Assembly: GCF_900198195.1 (NCBI RefSeq)
Contig: NZ_LT899436.1
Location: 868,001-932,000, forward strand
Direction: 5' to 3'
Origin: Tenacibaculum jejuense
GTDB taxonomy: Bacteria; Bacteroidota; Bacteroidia; Flavobacteriales; Flavobacteriaceae
DNA: 64,000 nucleotides
Position 1 is the stretch's first letter. Each line of letters begins with the position of its first letter. The notes under the pieces are model-generated. The model saw only the letters and a list, made by a program, of their open reading frames with translations, searched no databases and was not told the origin of the DNA. This document shows positions 1 to 7,689 of the stretch, in pieces. A program made the position numbers and the translations under genes.

Positions 1-583
1 TAAGATTAAAATTGTTTAAATAAAACTGAACAGAATCACAGGCTACCGTTGTACGTTCTGTTATACCTCCTCCAACAGGAAGTATAATATCACAGTTGTT
101 TTGATCGGTAATATTCCACGTAATGTTTCCAATTGAATCAGATTCAGAAAGAAAGATATCGTTATTTAATAATTTTTCTTTTGGAGGAAAAATAAATAAT
201 TTCTCTCCTTCTTTTAATTGTAGTTCTTTTCCGTTGGAAGTAAACTTAATTTTTAAAACTCCCGAAGATTCTAAAAGTTGATTATCGGTAGTCAAGGTTT
301 GAATATTACGATATAAAATTTCTTTGAAATCATACAATTCTATTAATTCTAATTGTACTTTATCAGTTTCCTTTAAATCAAATAAATCTCTTCTGAAGTA
401 AAATTTGGTTCCATGTTTTCCTTCAATAAACTTATTATAGATTGTATCTAAATCAAAGAATTGTGATTTTTCTTTTTGAAAACTTGCTAAGTGATTTTTA
501 GGAGTAAAAGGTTCAAGTTTTTCTCGTTTACAACTAGCAATAAGTAAAATTACCCCAATAAATAATGTGTAATATAGTTTCAT
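1..583 (-). CDS. Putative lipoprotein, 3' end outside window
   Basis: The reading frame opens at an ATG on the minus strand (base 583) and stays open to the window edge, giving about 194 residues without a stop. The N-terminus is a lipoprotein signal peptide: Lys, a hydrophobic stretch, then the lipobox LIASC with the lipidated Cys at residue 18. The rest is polar, beta-rich-looking sequence with no motif I recognise; near the visible end it has a Gly-rich turn (PVGGGITERT). Likely an envelope-anchored protein. Function unknown, and the C-terminus cannot be judged because it lies beyond base 1. Confidence 0.75.
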   Translation of the reverse strand, partial: MKLYYTLFIGVILLIASCKREKLEPFTPKNHLASFQKEKSQFFDLDTIYNKFIEGKHGTKFYFRRDLFDLKETDKVQLELIELYDFKEILYRNIQTLTTDNQLLESSGVLKIKFTSNGKELQLKEGEKLFIFPPKEKLLNNDIFLSESDSIGNITWNITDQNNCDIILPVGGGITERTTVACDSVQFYLNNFNL

Positions 584-690
584 AGTAATTCAGTTTTTAA
601 TGATGAGTAACGTGTAAACAAAACGCATACCAAACTTCAGTAGAATTTAGTTTAGTTTAATTTTTGCCAAGTCACCAGAATATTAATTTT

Positions 691-740
691 GATTACTGAT
701 TACTGATTACTGATTACTGATTACTGATTACTGATTACTG
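691..740. repeat. Heptanucleotide tandem repeat, GATTACT x7
   Basis: Seven perfect head-to-tail copies of the 7-mer GATTACT plus one base run from 691 to 740. They end two bases short of the stop codon of the phosphopantetheinyl transferase gene, so the array lies in its 3' flank. A second 7-mer array with a different unit is at 52073-52135. The array is non-coding; a role in transcript ends or slippage is only a possibility. Confidence 0.95.
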
Positions 741-742
741 AA

Positions 743-1369
743 TCACAACGCATACACACAAGTAAAATCCTCAATCTCTAAGAAGTTAATATCAAAGTTA
801 GAAGTTGTTCCTTCATATAGAATTTTTCCAGTAGTAGTATCGTTTTCAAAAGAGAAATCCTCTACATAAATATGATCTAGAAAAAGTAATTTTTTCTTTC
901 CATAAATTTTATACAAACTCTCTTTAGCTCCCCAAACAATAGTTAATTTGCTAACCAAAGCATCATGATTTGCAATAGATTTATATTCTTCAATTGGAGT
1001 AAACTTATGCGCAATTTTCACAATCTTATCACGTCGTTTTTCGATATCTATACCTACTTTTTTTTCTTTAGAAACAATCAATGCAGAAAAAGTAAAAGAA
1101 TGGGTAATAGAAATATGAGTTCCGTCTTTTAAATGCGGTTTACCAAACTCATCATAAAATAAATCATGATCCTCATAACCAACTTCTCTAAGTAAATGAC
1201 GTACACTTAAGAAACCTCTTTGATGTAAATCAGATTTCATATTAGAAACACGTTTCAAGCTCTGAGAAGTAAGATTTGTACCTTGAAATAAGTCATCATA
1301 AGACTCTTCAATCTTCCAAATCAAAACTTTAGCAGTATTATTAACAGTTATTGTTTTGTATAGAGGCAT
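743..1369 (-). CDS. 4'-phosphopantetheinyl transferase superfamily protein
   Basis: The 208-residue protein has the Sfp-type signature: GIDIEKR at residues 106-112, with Asp108 and Glu110 as likely Mg/CoA-binding residues, and WGAKESLYK at 146-154, with Glu150 and Lys154. It also has the upstream FGKPHL and ISITHS motifs of the family. Such enzymes move the phosphopantetheine arm of CoA onto a Ser of carrier proteins. The length fits a single-chain Sfp-like enzyme rather than the about 120-residue AcpS. It is divergent from ahcY with 62 bases between starts. The target carrier protein (fatty acid or secondary metabolism) cannot be told from here. The stop codon lies directly beside the 7-mer repeat. 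Confidence 0.9.
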   Translation of the reverse strand: MPLYKTITVNNTAKVLIWKIEESYDDLFQGTNLTSQSLKRVSNMKSDLHQRGFLSVRHLLREVGYEDHDLFYDEFGKPHLKDGTHISITHSFTFSALIVSKEKKVGIDIEKRRDKIVKIAHKFTPIEEYKSIANHDALVSKLTIVWGAKESLYKIYGKKKLLFLDHIYVEDFSFENDTTTGKILYEGTTSNFDINFLEIEDFTCVYAL

Positions 1370-1388
1370 GTTTTAGAAAGTTATTTTG

Positions 1389-1396
1389 TAATTTTG
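1389..1396 (+). promoter_or_regulatory. Bacteroidota -7 box (TAATTTTG) for ahcY
   Basis: TAATTTTG matches the Bacteroidota -7 consensus TAnnTTTG and lies 36 bases before the ahcY ATG, predicting a 5' leader of about 30 bases. No clear -33 TTTG was found at the expected spacing. Confidence 0.5.
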
Positions 1397-1431
1397 CGAC
1401 TCAAATTCAAGAAAAATAAAGATACAAAAAT

Positions 1432-2748
1432 ATGAGCACAAAAACCGCTGCGTATGTTCCTTACAAAGTTAAAGATATTTCTTTAGCAGATTGGGGAAGA
1501 AAAGAAATCGAATTAGCCGAAGCAGAAATGCCAGGTTTAATGAGTTTACGTGAGGAGTATAAAGATGAGCAACCTTTAAAAGGAGCAAGAATTGCAGGAT
1601 GTTTACACATGACGATTCAAACTGCGGTTTTAATTGAAACTTTACAAGCTTTAGGAGCTGAGGTTACTTGGAGTTCTTGTAACATTTTCTCTACTCAAGA
1701 TCAAGCTGCTGCTGCAATCGCTGCTGCTGGTACTCCAGTTTATGCTTGGAAAGGAATGAACGAAGAGGAATTCGATTGGTGTATCGAACAAACGTTATTC
1801 TTCGGAGAAGAGAAGAAGCCATTAAACATGATCTTAGATGATGGAGGTGATTTAACAAACATGGTATTAGATAAATATCCAGAATTAGCTGAAGGAATCA
1901 ACGGATTATCTGAAGAAACTACAACTGGAGTTCATCGTTTATACGAAAGAGTAAAGAACGGAACTTTACCAATGCCTGCAATTAACGTAAATGATTCTGT
2001 AACTAAATCTAAGTTTGATAACAAATACGGATGTAAAGAATCTGCTGTTGATGCAATTCGTCGTGCTACAGATGTAATGTTAGCAGGAAAAAGAGTTGTT
2101 GTTTGTGGATATGGAGATGTAGGTAAAGGTACTGCTGCTTCTTTCCGTGGAGCTGGTTCTATTGTTACTGTTACTGAAATTGATCCAATTTGTGCTTTAC
2201 AAGCTGCAATGGACGGTTTTGAAGTTAAGAGATTAGAGTCTGTTGTAGGAAATGCAGATATCGTAATTACAACTACTGGAAATAAAGATATCGTTCAAGG
2301 TCAACACTTCGAAGCTTTAAAAGATAAAGCAATTGTTTGTAACATTGGACACTTCGATAATGAAATCGATATGGCTTGGTTAAACGAAAAGTATGGAAAT
2401 ACTAAAGTTGAAATCAAACCTCAAGTTGATAAATATACAATCAACGGAAACGACGTAATCATTTTAGCTGAAGGACGTTTAGTAAACTTAGGTTGTGCTA
2501 CAGGTCATCCAAGTTTCGTAATGTCGAATTCATTCACAAACCAAACATTAGCTCAAATCGAATTATGGAATAATGCTGATGCTTACAAGAATGATGTGTA
2601 CATGTTACCAAAACATTTAGATGAAAAAGTAGCAAAATTACACTTAACTAAGATCGGAGTAGAGTTAACAGAATTACGTAAAGATCAAGCAGAATATATT
2701 GGTGTAACTGTTGAAGGACCATTCAAACCAGAACATTACAGATACTAA
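1432..2748 (+). CDS. ahcY: Adenosylhomocysteinase (S-adenosylhomocysteine hydrolase)
   Basis: The 438-residue enzyme reversibly splits S-adenosylhomocysteine into adenosine and homocysteine, using bound NAD, in the methyl cycle. Visible signatures are the substrate region [13 protein letters not shown] near residue 60 and [11 protein letters not shown] near 80; the Rossmann motif [10 protein letters not shown] near 224; GHFDNEID near 305; and the C-terminal KPEHYRY tail, whose Lys and Tyr contact NAD of the neighbouring subunit in this family. Length is typical for bacterial forms without the 40-residue insert. The gene looks monocistronic, with a TAnnTTTG box upstream and a hairpin terminator behind. 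Confidence 0.98.
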   Translation: MSTKTAAYVPYKVKDISLADWGRKEIELAEAEMPGLMSLREEYKDEQPLKGARIAGCLHMTIQTAVLIETLQALGAEVTWSSCNIFSTQDQAAAAIAAAGTPVYAWKGMNEEEFDWCIEQTLFFGEEKKPLNMILDDGGDLTNMVLDKYPELAEGINGLSEETTTGVHRLYERVKNGTLPMPAINVNDSVTKSKFDNKYGCKESAVDAIRRATDVMLAGKRVVVCGYGDVGKGTAASFRGAGSIVTVTEIDPICALQAAMDGFEVKRLESVVGNADIVITTTGNKDIVQGQHFEALKDKAIVCNIGHFDNEIDMAWLNEKYGNTKVEIKPQVDKYTINGNDVIILAEGRLVNLGCATGHPSFVMSNSFTNQTLAQIELWNNADAYKNDVYMLPKHLDEKVAKLHLTKIGVELTELRKDQAEYIGVTVEGPFKPEHYRY

Positions 2749-2774
2749 AAATTAGTAGCTCGTTATATATCTAA

Positions 2775-2803
2775 AACCTCGTCATTCGACGGGGTTTTTT
2801 TTA
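2775..2803 (+). terminator. Intrinsic terminator after ahcY
   Basis: A GC-rich stem (AACCTCGTC pairing with GACGGGGTT, one G-U pair) closes a short loop and is followed by a run of T. It starts 26 bases after the ahcY stop. Confidence 0.85.
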
Positions 2804-2814
2804 TTTTAATTGTA

Positions 2815-2822
2815 TAACTTTG
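2815..2822 (+). promoter_or_regulatory. -7 box (TAACTTTG) for fibre-like gene A
   Basis: TAACTTTG fits TAnnTTTG and lies exactly 84 bases before the chosen ATG. The same element occurs at the identical distance upstream of the paralogue (4275-4282). It predicts a leader of about 70 bases. Confidence 0.6.
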
Positions 2823-2902
2823 TAGTAAATTGTTAATTGTAGAAAAGAAATTTCCTTCTTTAGCTATGTTTAATTACAATTATTTTAAAATTTATTTTAT
2901 GA
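2819..2902 (+). repeat. Duplicated leader, copy 1
   Basis: This 84-base block covers the end of the -7 box, the whole 5' untranslated leader and the start codon. It matches 4279-4362 with only three differences. The identity stops abruptly just inside the coding region. Confidence 0.9.
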
Positions 2903-4101
2903 AGAAGTTATTCACCGTTACTTTATTCCTTTTAGGTTTAATGTTACATGCTCAAAATTACAATCCAATTATTAACTATGAATTTAATGGAACTCCAGTA
3001 AATGGAATTAAAATTAAAACGAATATTCCTTATGCTAATGGTTTTCAAATGCCAACATTGATTATCGAAGGATATCAATATGGAGGCAAAAGGACTATCG
3101 GGTTACTATTAAATTGGTATGTTTATAAGAATAACTTCTATAATCCAACACTTTCATCACATGGAGGATATACTCCAGAAATAAAGTTATACAATGAAAA
3201 TGGGAAGGTTGTTATTTTTATCAATGATAAACAGTATTATAATAGATTTGCTGTTAGAGGGTATTCAGGAGGACTTAAACTAACAGATAGTCATTTTCAA
3301 GGTTGGTCAATATTAGATGAATTACCTTCAGGGACAAATGAAGTAATCGTTCCTTACAGAAATAAATTTGCAGGAGATGTTGAATTTGCTAAAGGAGTTT
3401 GGAATAATGAAGGGAATGTTGGTATTGGTACAACTATTCCAAAAGAAAAACTACATTTAATAGGGGCAATAAGAGGAAATTCAGGAGGAGGAGCTTTAAG
3501 AGTAAAGACAGATCATGGCTATTTAGACTTAGGCGCTCAGAACGCTTCTTGGGCACATATTTATACAGATAGAAAAGCAGTTATTTTTAATAAAGATGTA
3601 TATACCACTACCAATTCTTTTTCATCGTATAATAATAGTTTACTTTTTAAAGTGAAAGGAACTGAAAGGTTAAGAATAGAAGAGAATGGTAATGTAGGCA
3701 TAGGAACCACAGATATTCCATCAGCATATAAACTAGCTGTAGCAGGGAAGTTGATTTCTGAGGAAGTAAAGGTACAATTGCAGACAAATTGGCCAGATCA
3801 CGTATTCAAAAAAGAGTACAATTTACCAACACTACAAGAAGTAGAAAATCAGATTAAAGAAAATGGACATTTGGCTAATATTCCATCAGCAGAGGAAGTG
3901 AAAAAGGATGGATTCTTTTTAGGAGAAATGGATGCGAAATTATTACAAAAAATAGAAGAGTTAACTTTATATACAATTCAACAAGAGAAAGAGTTGAAGA
4001 AGCAAGAGAAGCAAATCAAAAAACAAAACTCTAGTAACAAAAAATTACTTTCTATAATTGAGAAGCTAGAACAGAGAATAGAGAAATTAGAAAGTAAATA
4101 A
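2899..4101 (+). CDS. Secreted fibre-like protein A (Bacteroidota tail-fibre-like family)
   Basis: The start is set at the ATG of 2899, which begins a clean signal peptide (MKKLFTVTLFLLGLMLHAQ); an in-frame TTG at 2830 would add residues encoded by the conserved untranslated leader. The mature protein of about 380 residues has a unique N-terminal half, two GNVGIGTT repeats typical of phage-fibre-like beta-structured shafts, and a conserved C-terminal module (PTLQEVENQIKENGHL, LLQKIEELTLYTIQQ). It ends in a Lys/Glu-rich coiled coil. Similar proteins are widespread in Bacteroidota, where the C-terminal module resembles fibre trimerisation or chaperone ends. Cell-surface location and multimerisation are inferred. 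The 3' end is nearly identical in DNA to gene B downstream. Role unknown; adhesion or a structural surface fibre is the best guess. Confidence 0.75.
   Translation: MKKLFTVTLFLLGLMLHAQNYNPIINYEFNGTPVNGIKIKTNIPYANGFQMPTLIIEGYQYGGKRTIGLLLNWYVYKNNFYNPTLSSHGGYTPEIKLYNENGKVVIFINDKQYYNRFAVRGYSGGLKLTDSHFQGWSILDELPSGTNEVIVPYRNKFAGDVEFAKGVWNNEGNVGIGTTIPKEKLHLIGAIRGNSGGGALRVKTDHGYLDLGAQNASWAHIYTDRKAVIFNKDVYTTTNSFSSYNNSLLFKVKGTERLRIEENGNVGIGTTDIPSAYKLAVAGKLISEEVKVQLQTNWPDHVFKKEYNLPTLQEVENQIKENGHLANIPSAEEVKKDGFFLGEMDAKLLQKIEELTLYTIQQEKELKKQEKQIKKQNSSNKKLLSIIEKLEQRIEKLESK
3688..3893 (+). repeat. Conserved 3' coding module, copy 1
   Basis: About 206 bases coding for the second GNVGIGTT repeat and the start of the C-terminal module match 5340-5545 with about five differences. 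Downstream, the proteins stay similar but synonymous differences accumulate, so the edge of near identity is sharp. This suggests recent duplication or gene conversion. Confidence 0.85.
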
Positions 4102-4235
4102 AAAGAACGATGATTAAGAGTACATCGAAGTGCTAGGAAGTAAAAAGTTAATAATTTCATTGAATTACTTTTAGCATATTAGTTGTTACTGCAAAAATTA
4201 TCATAATTAATTTTGTTATTGATTGAAGATCAGAT

Positions 4236-4262
4236 AAAAACTCGCACTTAGCGAGTTTTTTA
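4236..4262 (+). terminator. Intrinsic terminator after fibre-like gene A
   Basis: AAAACTCGC pairs with GCGAGTTTT around a five-base loop and is followed by T residues. It lies about 135 bases after the stop, just ahead of the next gene's promoter. Confidence 0.75.
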
Positions 4263-4274
4263 TTTATAAGTATT

Positions 4275-4282
4275 TATCTTTG
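4275..4282 (+). promoter_or_regulatory. -7 box (TATCTTTG) for fibre-like gene B
   Basis: TATCTTTG fits TAnnTTTG and lies 84 bases before the ATG at 4359, the same spacing as in gene A. The box differs from gene A at one free position. Confidence 0.6.
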
Positions 4283-4362
4283 CAGTAAATTGCTAATTGT
4301 GGAAAAGAAATTTCCTTCTTTAGCTATGTTTAATTACAATTATTTTAAAATTTATTTTATGA
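4279..4362 (+). repeat. Duplicated leader, copy 2
   Basis: Near-exact copy of 2819-2902 (three differences in 84 bases), again ending at the start codon. Confidence 0.9.
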
Positions 4363-5741
4363 GAAAGTCATTGTTAATATTAATGTTGTTTGTTTTCAAA
4401 ATAACAACATTTTACGGACAAGAGAAGAATTTTGAGTGGAATGCATCAACTCAATATTTTGGAAATGAACTAGAAAATCAAGTAGTCTATGTTAATTTTG
4501 GAGATCCGAAACTTTGGGGTTGGGTGGAAGTAACTATTACTGGAGGTTATTCTTACAGATTAACAACTGGTAAGTATACCAAACGTTTTCAAATAGGAAA
4601 AAACCCAGGTGCTACTGGTCACTTTTCAAAAGCATCTGAAGTACCAACAAATTTTGGTCCTGTTGGAGATGAATGGAAGATAGGGGAATTTGAATTTGTT
4701 AATGGAAATCTTCGTATTCCTATTTACCATTTATTAACTACGCAGAATGTTTTAAATATAACTGTTAAAGGAATGAGTTTACATCCTTACGACACGAAAA
4801 ATATTTCAGTTACAGCACCAATGACTGTTCCTAATAATGAAACTAGAGATTATGTTAAAGTGAATAGTAGAGTTAATTTTGAAAATGCGATTAATTTAAA
4901 ACCACGTCAAAGCACATGGATCATGGGAAAAACAGATTACAGAGGAATTAACGCAACACAACAAAAACAAGGAAATTATCAAACTCTAATTAGACAAAAG
5001 ACAGCTAGTGATCATGTTGTTAATATTGGTGGAATCGGAGATGTTTTTGGCTTTTTTGGCTATGATAAAAGCAGAACTGCAAATGGAACAGATTATCAAA
5101 TGGTCATGAATTTAAATAATGGTAATGTTGGTATTGGAACAGTTTCTCCTTCAGGAAAATTAACTGTAAAGTATAAATCTCAAAATTCTAATGGAATAGG
5201 AGCTATAAGATTGCTAGGAGATGGAGGGGCAAATTTAAGAATGGGGGTCAATAATGATTATTCTTGGATTCAATCTCATGGCTCAAAACCTCTTTATATT
5301 AATGAACTAGCGAATGATGTTATACTAAATAAAAACGGTGGTAATGTAGGCATAGGAACTACAGATATTCCATCAGCATATAAACTAGCTGTAGCAGGGA
5401 AGGTGATTTCTGAGGAAGTAAAGGTACAATTGCAGACAAATTGGCCGGATTATGTATTCAAAAAAGAGTACAATTTACCAACACTACAAGAAGTAGAAAA
5501 TCAGATTAAAGAAAATGGACATTTGGCTAATATTCCATCAGCAGAAGAGGTTAAAAAAGATGGTTTCTTTTTAGGAGAAATGGATGCGAAATTATTACAG
5601 AAAATAGAAGAATTAACATTGTACACCATTCAGCAAAATAAAGATTTAAAAGAGCAAGAAAATAAAATCAAAAAAATAGAAAAAGAGAATCAACAATTAA
5701 AAGAAAGACTTAGTAAAATAGAAGAATTATTAAAGAAGTAA
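4359..5741 (+). CDS. Secreted fibre-like protein B (paralogue of A)
   Basis: The start at 4359 gives the signal peptide MRKSLLILMLFVFKITTFYGQ. The N-terminal roughly 250 residues share no obvious similarity with protein A. Then come two GNVGIGT repeats and the same C-terminal module as protein A (KEYNLPTLQEVENQ, IPSAEEVKKDG, LLQKIEELTLYTIQQ), ending in a charged coiled coil with Lys/Glu heptads. The head-variable, tail-constant layout suggests two surface fibres with different binding or contact domains and a shared assembly end. The gene has its own promoter box and terminator, so both copies can be expressed independently. Function unknown; predicted extracellular. Confidence 0.75.
   Translation: MRKSLLILMLFVFKITTFYGQEKNFEWNASTQYFGNELENQVVYVNFGDPKLWGWVEVTITGGYSYRLTTGKYTKRFQIGKNPGATGHFSKASEVPTNFGPVGDEWKIGEFEFVNGNLRIPIYHLLTTQNVLNITVKGMSLHPYDTKNISVTAPMTVPNNETRDYVKVNSRVNFENAINLKPRQSTWIMGKTDYRGINATQQKQGNYQTLIRQKTASDHVVNIGGIGDVFGFFGYDKSRTANGTDYQMVMNLNNGNVGIGTVSPSGKLTVKYKSQNSNGIGAIRLLGDGGANLRMGVNNDYSWIQSHGSKPLYINELANDVILNKNGGNVGIGTTDIPSAYKLAVAGKVISEEVKVQLQTNWPDYVFKKEYNLPTLQEVENQIKENGHLANIPSAEEVKKDGFFLGEMDAKLLQKIEELTLYTIQQNKDLKEQENKIKKIEKENQQLKERLSKIEELLKK
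5340..5545 (+). repeat. Conserved 3' coding module, copy 2
   Basis: Partner of 3688-3893; about five differences over 206 bases. Confidence 0.85.
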
Positions 5742-5750
5742 TAAAAATTT

Positions 5751-5778
5751 AACCTCACCAAATGGTGAGGTTTTTTTA
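5751..5778 (+). terminator. Intrinsic terminator after fibre-like gene B
   Basis: AACCTCACC pairs perfectly with GGTGAGGTT around a four-base loop and is followed by seven T residues; it begins 10 bases after the stop codon. Confidence 0.9.
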
Positions 5779-5900
5779 TGGTTCATGTTCTTTATGAATT
5801 AGAATAAATAATTAAAAGTTGAAATTATTTAAGAGTTTATTAATAGAATATGTAGTTGTAATCTAGGTATCTTCGTCGCTTTAAAAGGTGAAAGATTTTT

Positions 5901-6317
5901 ATGTCGTTGATGAAAAAACTACTTTTTAATATCTCAATAAATCTTTTTGTTGCTGGATTCCTGTTTGCGCAAGAAACTGTTGTGACAACTTCAGATAAAG
6001 AATTTATAAGTCAAATAGGTATACTAAAATTAAATCTGAACGCTTCTTCGGAAAGCGAAGATATAAATGCGAGTTCAAGATTTTACTCAAGAATATTTTT
6101 TGATCAAAAGCTTTTAATAGAAGAAAGCTTATTTAATAGTTTCAAAAACTGGAAAAAAAAGAAAAAAGGAATAGAAGGTTTGTTTGGAGATGATGGTAGA
6201 GAAAGTTATGATGGAGTTGCACATCAAATCGTTAAAGATATAGATAAAGAAATTCGTTGGACTAGAGAATTATTTAAAAAGAGTGATTTTAATATCAACC
6301 TTGTTTTTGGGTTTTAA
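5901..6317 (+). CDS. Hypothetical secreted protein
   Basis: This 138-residue protein has an N-terminal hydrophobic stretch ending in FLFAQ, a likely Sec signal peptide. Either ATG 5901 or ATG 5910 could be the start; the second gives the more usual MKKLLF start. The mature part is charged, with a KKWKKKKKG-type basic patch near residue 80 and a predicted helical tail. No family recognised. A near-consensus -7 box (TATCTTCG, 5868-5875) lies about 30 bases upstream. No operon partner: 250 bases without features follow. Confidence 0.6.
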   Translation: MSLMKKLLFNISINLFVAGFLFAQETVVTTSDKEFISQIGILKLNLNASSESEDINASSRFYSRIFFDQKLLIEESLFNSFKNWKKKKKGIEGLFGDDGRESYDGVAHQIVKDIDKEIRWTRELFKKSDFNINLVFGF

Positions 6318-6570
6318 AGTATAATGAAAACCTTATCTGATACTAAAGTAGTTATTATTATTTAATCATAAGTAACTCATAATTTATTAGTATGTCTCAA
6401 GTTGTTACCATAAAAATCACTCCAGTTATTACCCATAAATAATAAGATTCAGTCTAAGTTCTTTTTCTCGAATGAATTAAAAACATGTAGTTAATTTTTT
6501 AAGATGAAATCAATTTTAAAATAAAACTAAATAGATTTCAGTACATTTATAACAATCAAATTAATTATAC

Positions 6571-7689
6571 ATGAAACCCTTCATAATTTTAAGTGTCTTC
6601 TTAATTTTTATTTCGTGCAATTCACAAAGTGATACAAAAAAAGAAGCAATTCCAAAAAAGAAAACAACTGTAGTGGTCGAATTACCTAAATTAAATTTAA
6701 ATCAAGCAAACAGGTTAGCTACATTGCCAGTTCACTGTATAAATGTAGAATATCCTAATAAATTGAATCAAACAATTGGAAGTGATAACGATTTAAAATC
6801 ACCTAAAGAATTACATCCAGCATTTTATGGTTGTTTCGATTGGCATTCTTCTGTTCATGGACATTGGAGTTTGGTTTCTTTATTAAAACAATTTCCGAAT
6901 TTAGAAAATGCTGCATCGATCAAACAACAATTACTTCAGAATATTTCCAAAGAAAATATAGAAAAAGAAGTAGCTTATTTCGATGGTAAATATAATAAGA
7001 GTTATGAACGAACTTATGGTTGGGCTTGGCTGCTTAAACTTGCAGAAGAATTGTATACATGGAATGATCCTGTTGCAAAACAATTAGAACAAAATTTACA
7101 ACCATTAACAAATTTAATGGTAAAAAAATATATTCAATTTTTACCAAAATTAAGATATCCAATTCGAGTAGGGGAACACACAAACACAGCATTCGGATTA
7201 ACTTTTGCATGGGATTATGCGAATACGGTAAATAATATTGAATTAAAATTATTAATTGAAACTAGAGCAAAAGAGTTCTATTTAAAAGATCAAAATTGCC
7301 CGATAACATGGGAGCCAAGTGGTTATGATTTCTTATCACCATGTTTACAAGAAGCAGCAATTATGAAACGAGTTTTATCTAAAGATTTGTTCAAAGACTG
7401 GTTACAGAAATTCCTGCCTCAATTATCAGATGAAAATTTTGAATTTCCAGTTGGAGAAGTTTCAGATAGAAAAGATGGAAAGTTAGTACATTTAGATGGT
7501 GTGAATTTTTCAAGAGCTTGGGCGTTATCCACTATAATTAAAGATTTACCAGAATACAACCACTTAAAAGTATTAATTAAAGAACATATTGATTATTCAT
7601 TACCAAATCTTGTTGGAGATAGTTATGAAGGCGGACATTGGTTAGGTAGTTTCGCTATTTATGCTTTAAACTCCGTAAATCATGATTAA
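6571..7689 (+). CDS. DUF2891 family lipoprotein
   Basis: The 372-residue protein begins with a lipoprotein signal (LIFISC, Cys at residue 16). It then shows the DUF2891 pattern: HPAFYGCFDWHSSVHGHW near residue 88, GEHTNTAFGL near 207, WEPSGYDFLSPC near 248, HLDGVNFSRAWAL near 309 and YEGGHWLGSF near the end. The repeated conserved His, Trp and Asp residues suggest an alpha/alpha-barrel-like enzyme or binding protein, but no activity is established to my knowledge. Its last eight bases overlap the start of the Nramp-like transporter, and the pxpABC genes follow, so it is probably co-transcribed and may act in the same 5-oxoproline-related process at the cell surface. Confidence 0.85.
   Translation: MKPFIILSVFLIFISCNSQSDTKKEAIPKKKTTVVVELPKLNLNQANRLATLPVHCINVEYPNKLNQTIGSDNDLKSPKELHPAFYGCFDWHSSVHGHWSLVSLLKQFPNLENAASIKQQLLQNISKENIEKEVAYFDGKYNKSYERTYGWAWLLKLAEELYTWNDPVAKQLEQNLQPLTNLMVKKYIQFLPKLRYPIRVGEHTNTAFGLTFAWDYANTVNNIELKLLIETRAKEFYLKDQNCPITWEPSGYDFLSPCLQEAAIMKRVLSKDLFKDWLQKFLPQLSDENFEFPVGEVSDRKDGKLVHLDGVNFSRAWALSTIIKDLPEYNHLKVLIKEHIDYSLPNLVGDSYEGGHWLGSFAIYALNSVNHD

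Noticed and set aside
691..740. CRISPR-like array
   Set aside because: Units are 7 bases with no spacers; simple tandem repeat. The same applies to 52073-52135.
1370..1431. S-adenosylhomocysteine riboswitch before ahcY
   Set aside because: Only about 30 bases separate the promoter box from the start codon, and no structured GC-rich element is present.
2830..2898. N-terminal extension of the fibre-like genes from a TTG codon (also 4290-4358)
   Set aside because: The extension is encoded by the duplicated leader, lies directly after a -7 box, and hides a clean signal peptide that starts at the ATG.
3978..4160. Minus-strand open frame antisense to the end of fibre gene A
   Set aside because: It is the mirror of Lys/Glu coiled-coil codons and gives a low-complexity Phe/Leu/Ser product without upstream signals.
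2899..5741. Fibre-like genes as prophage tail fibres
   Set aside because: Both proteins carry Sec signal peptides and individual promoters and terminators, so they are cell-surface proteins of the bacterium rather than phage virion parts.
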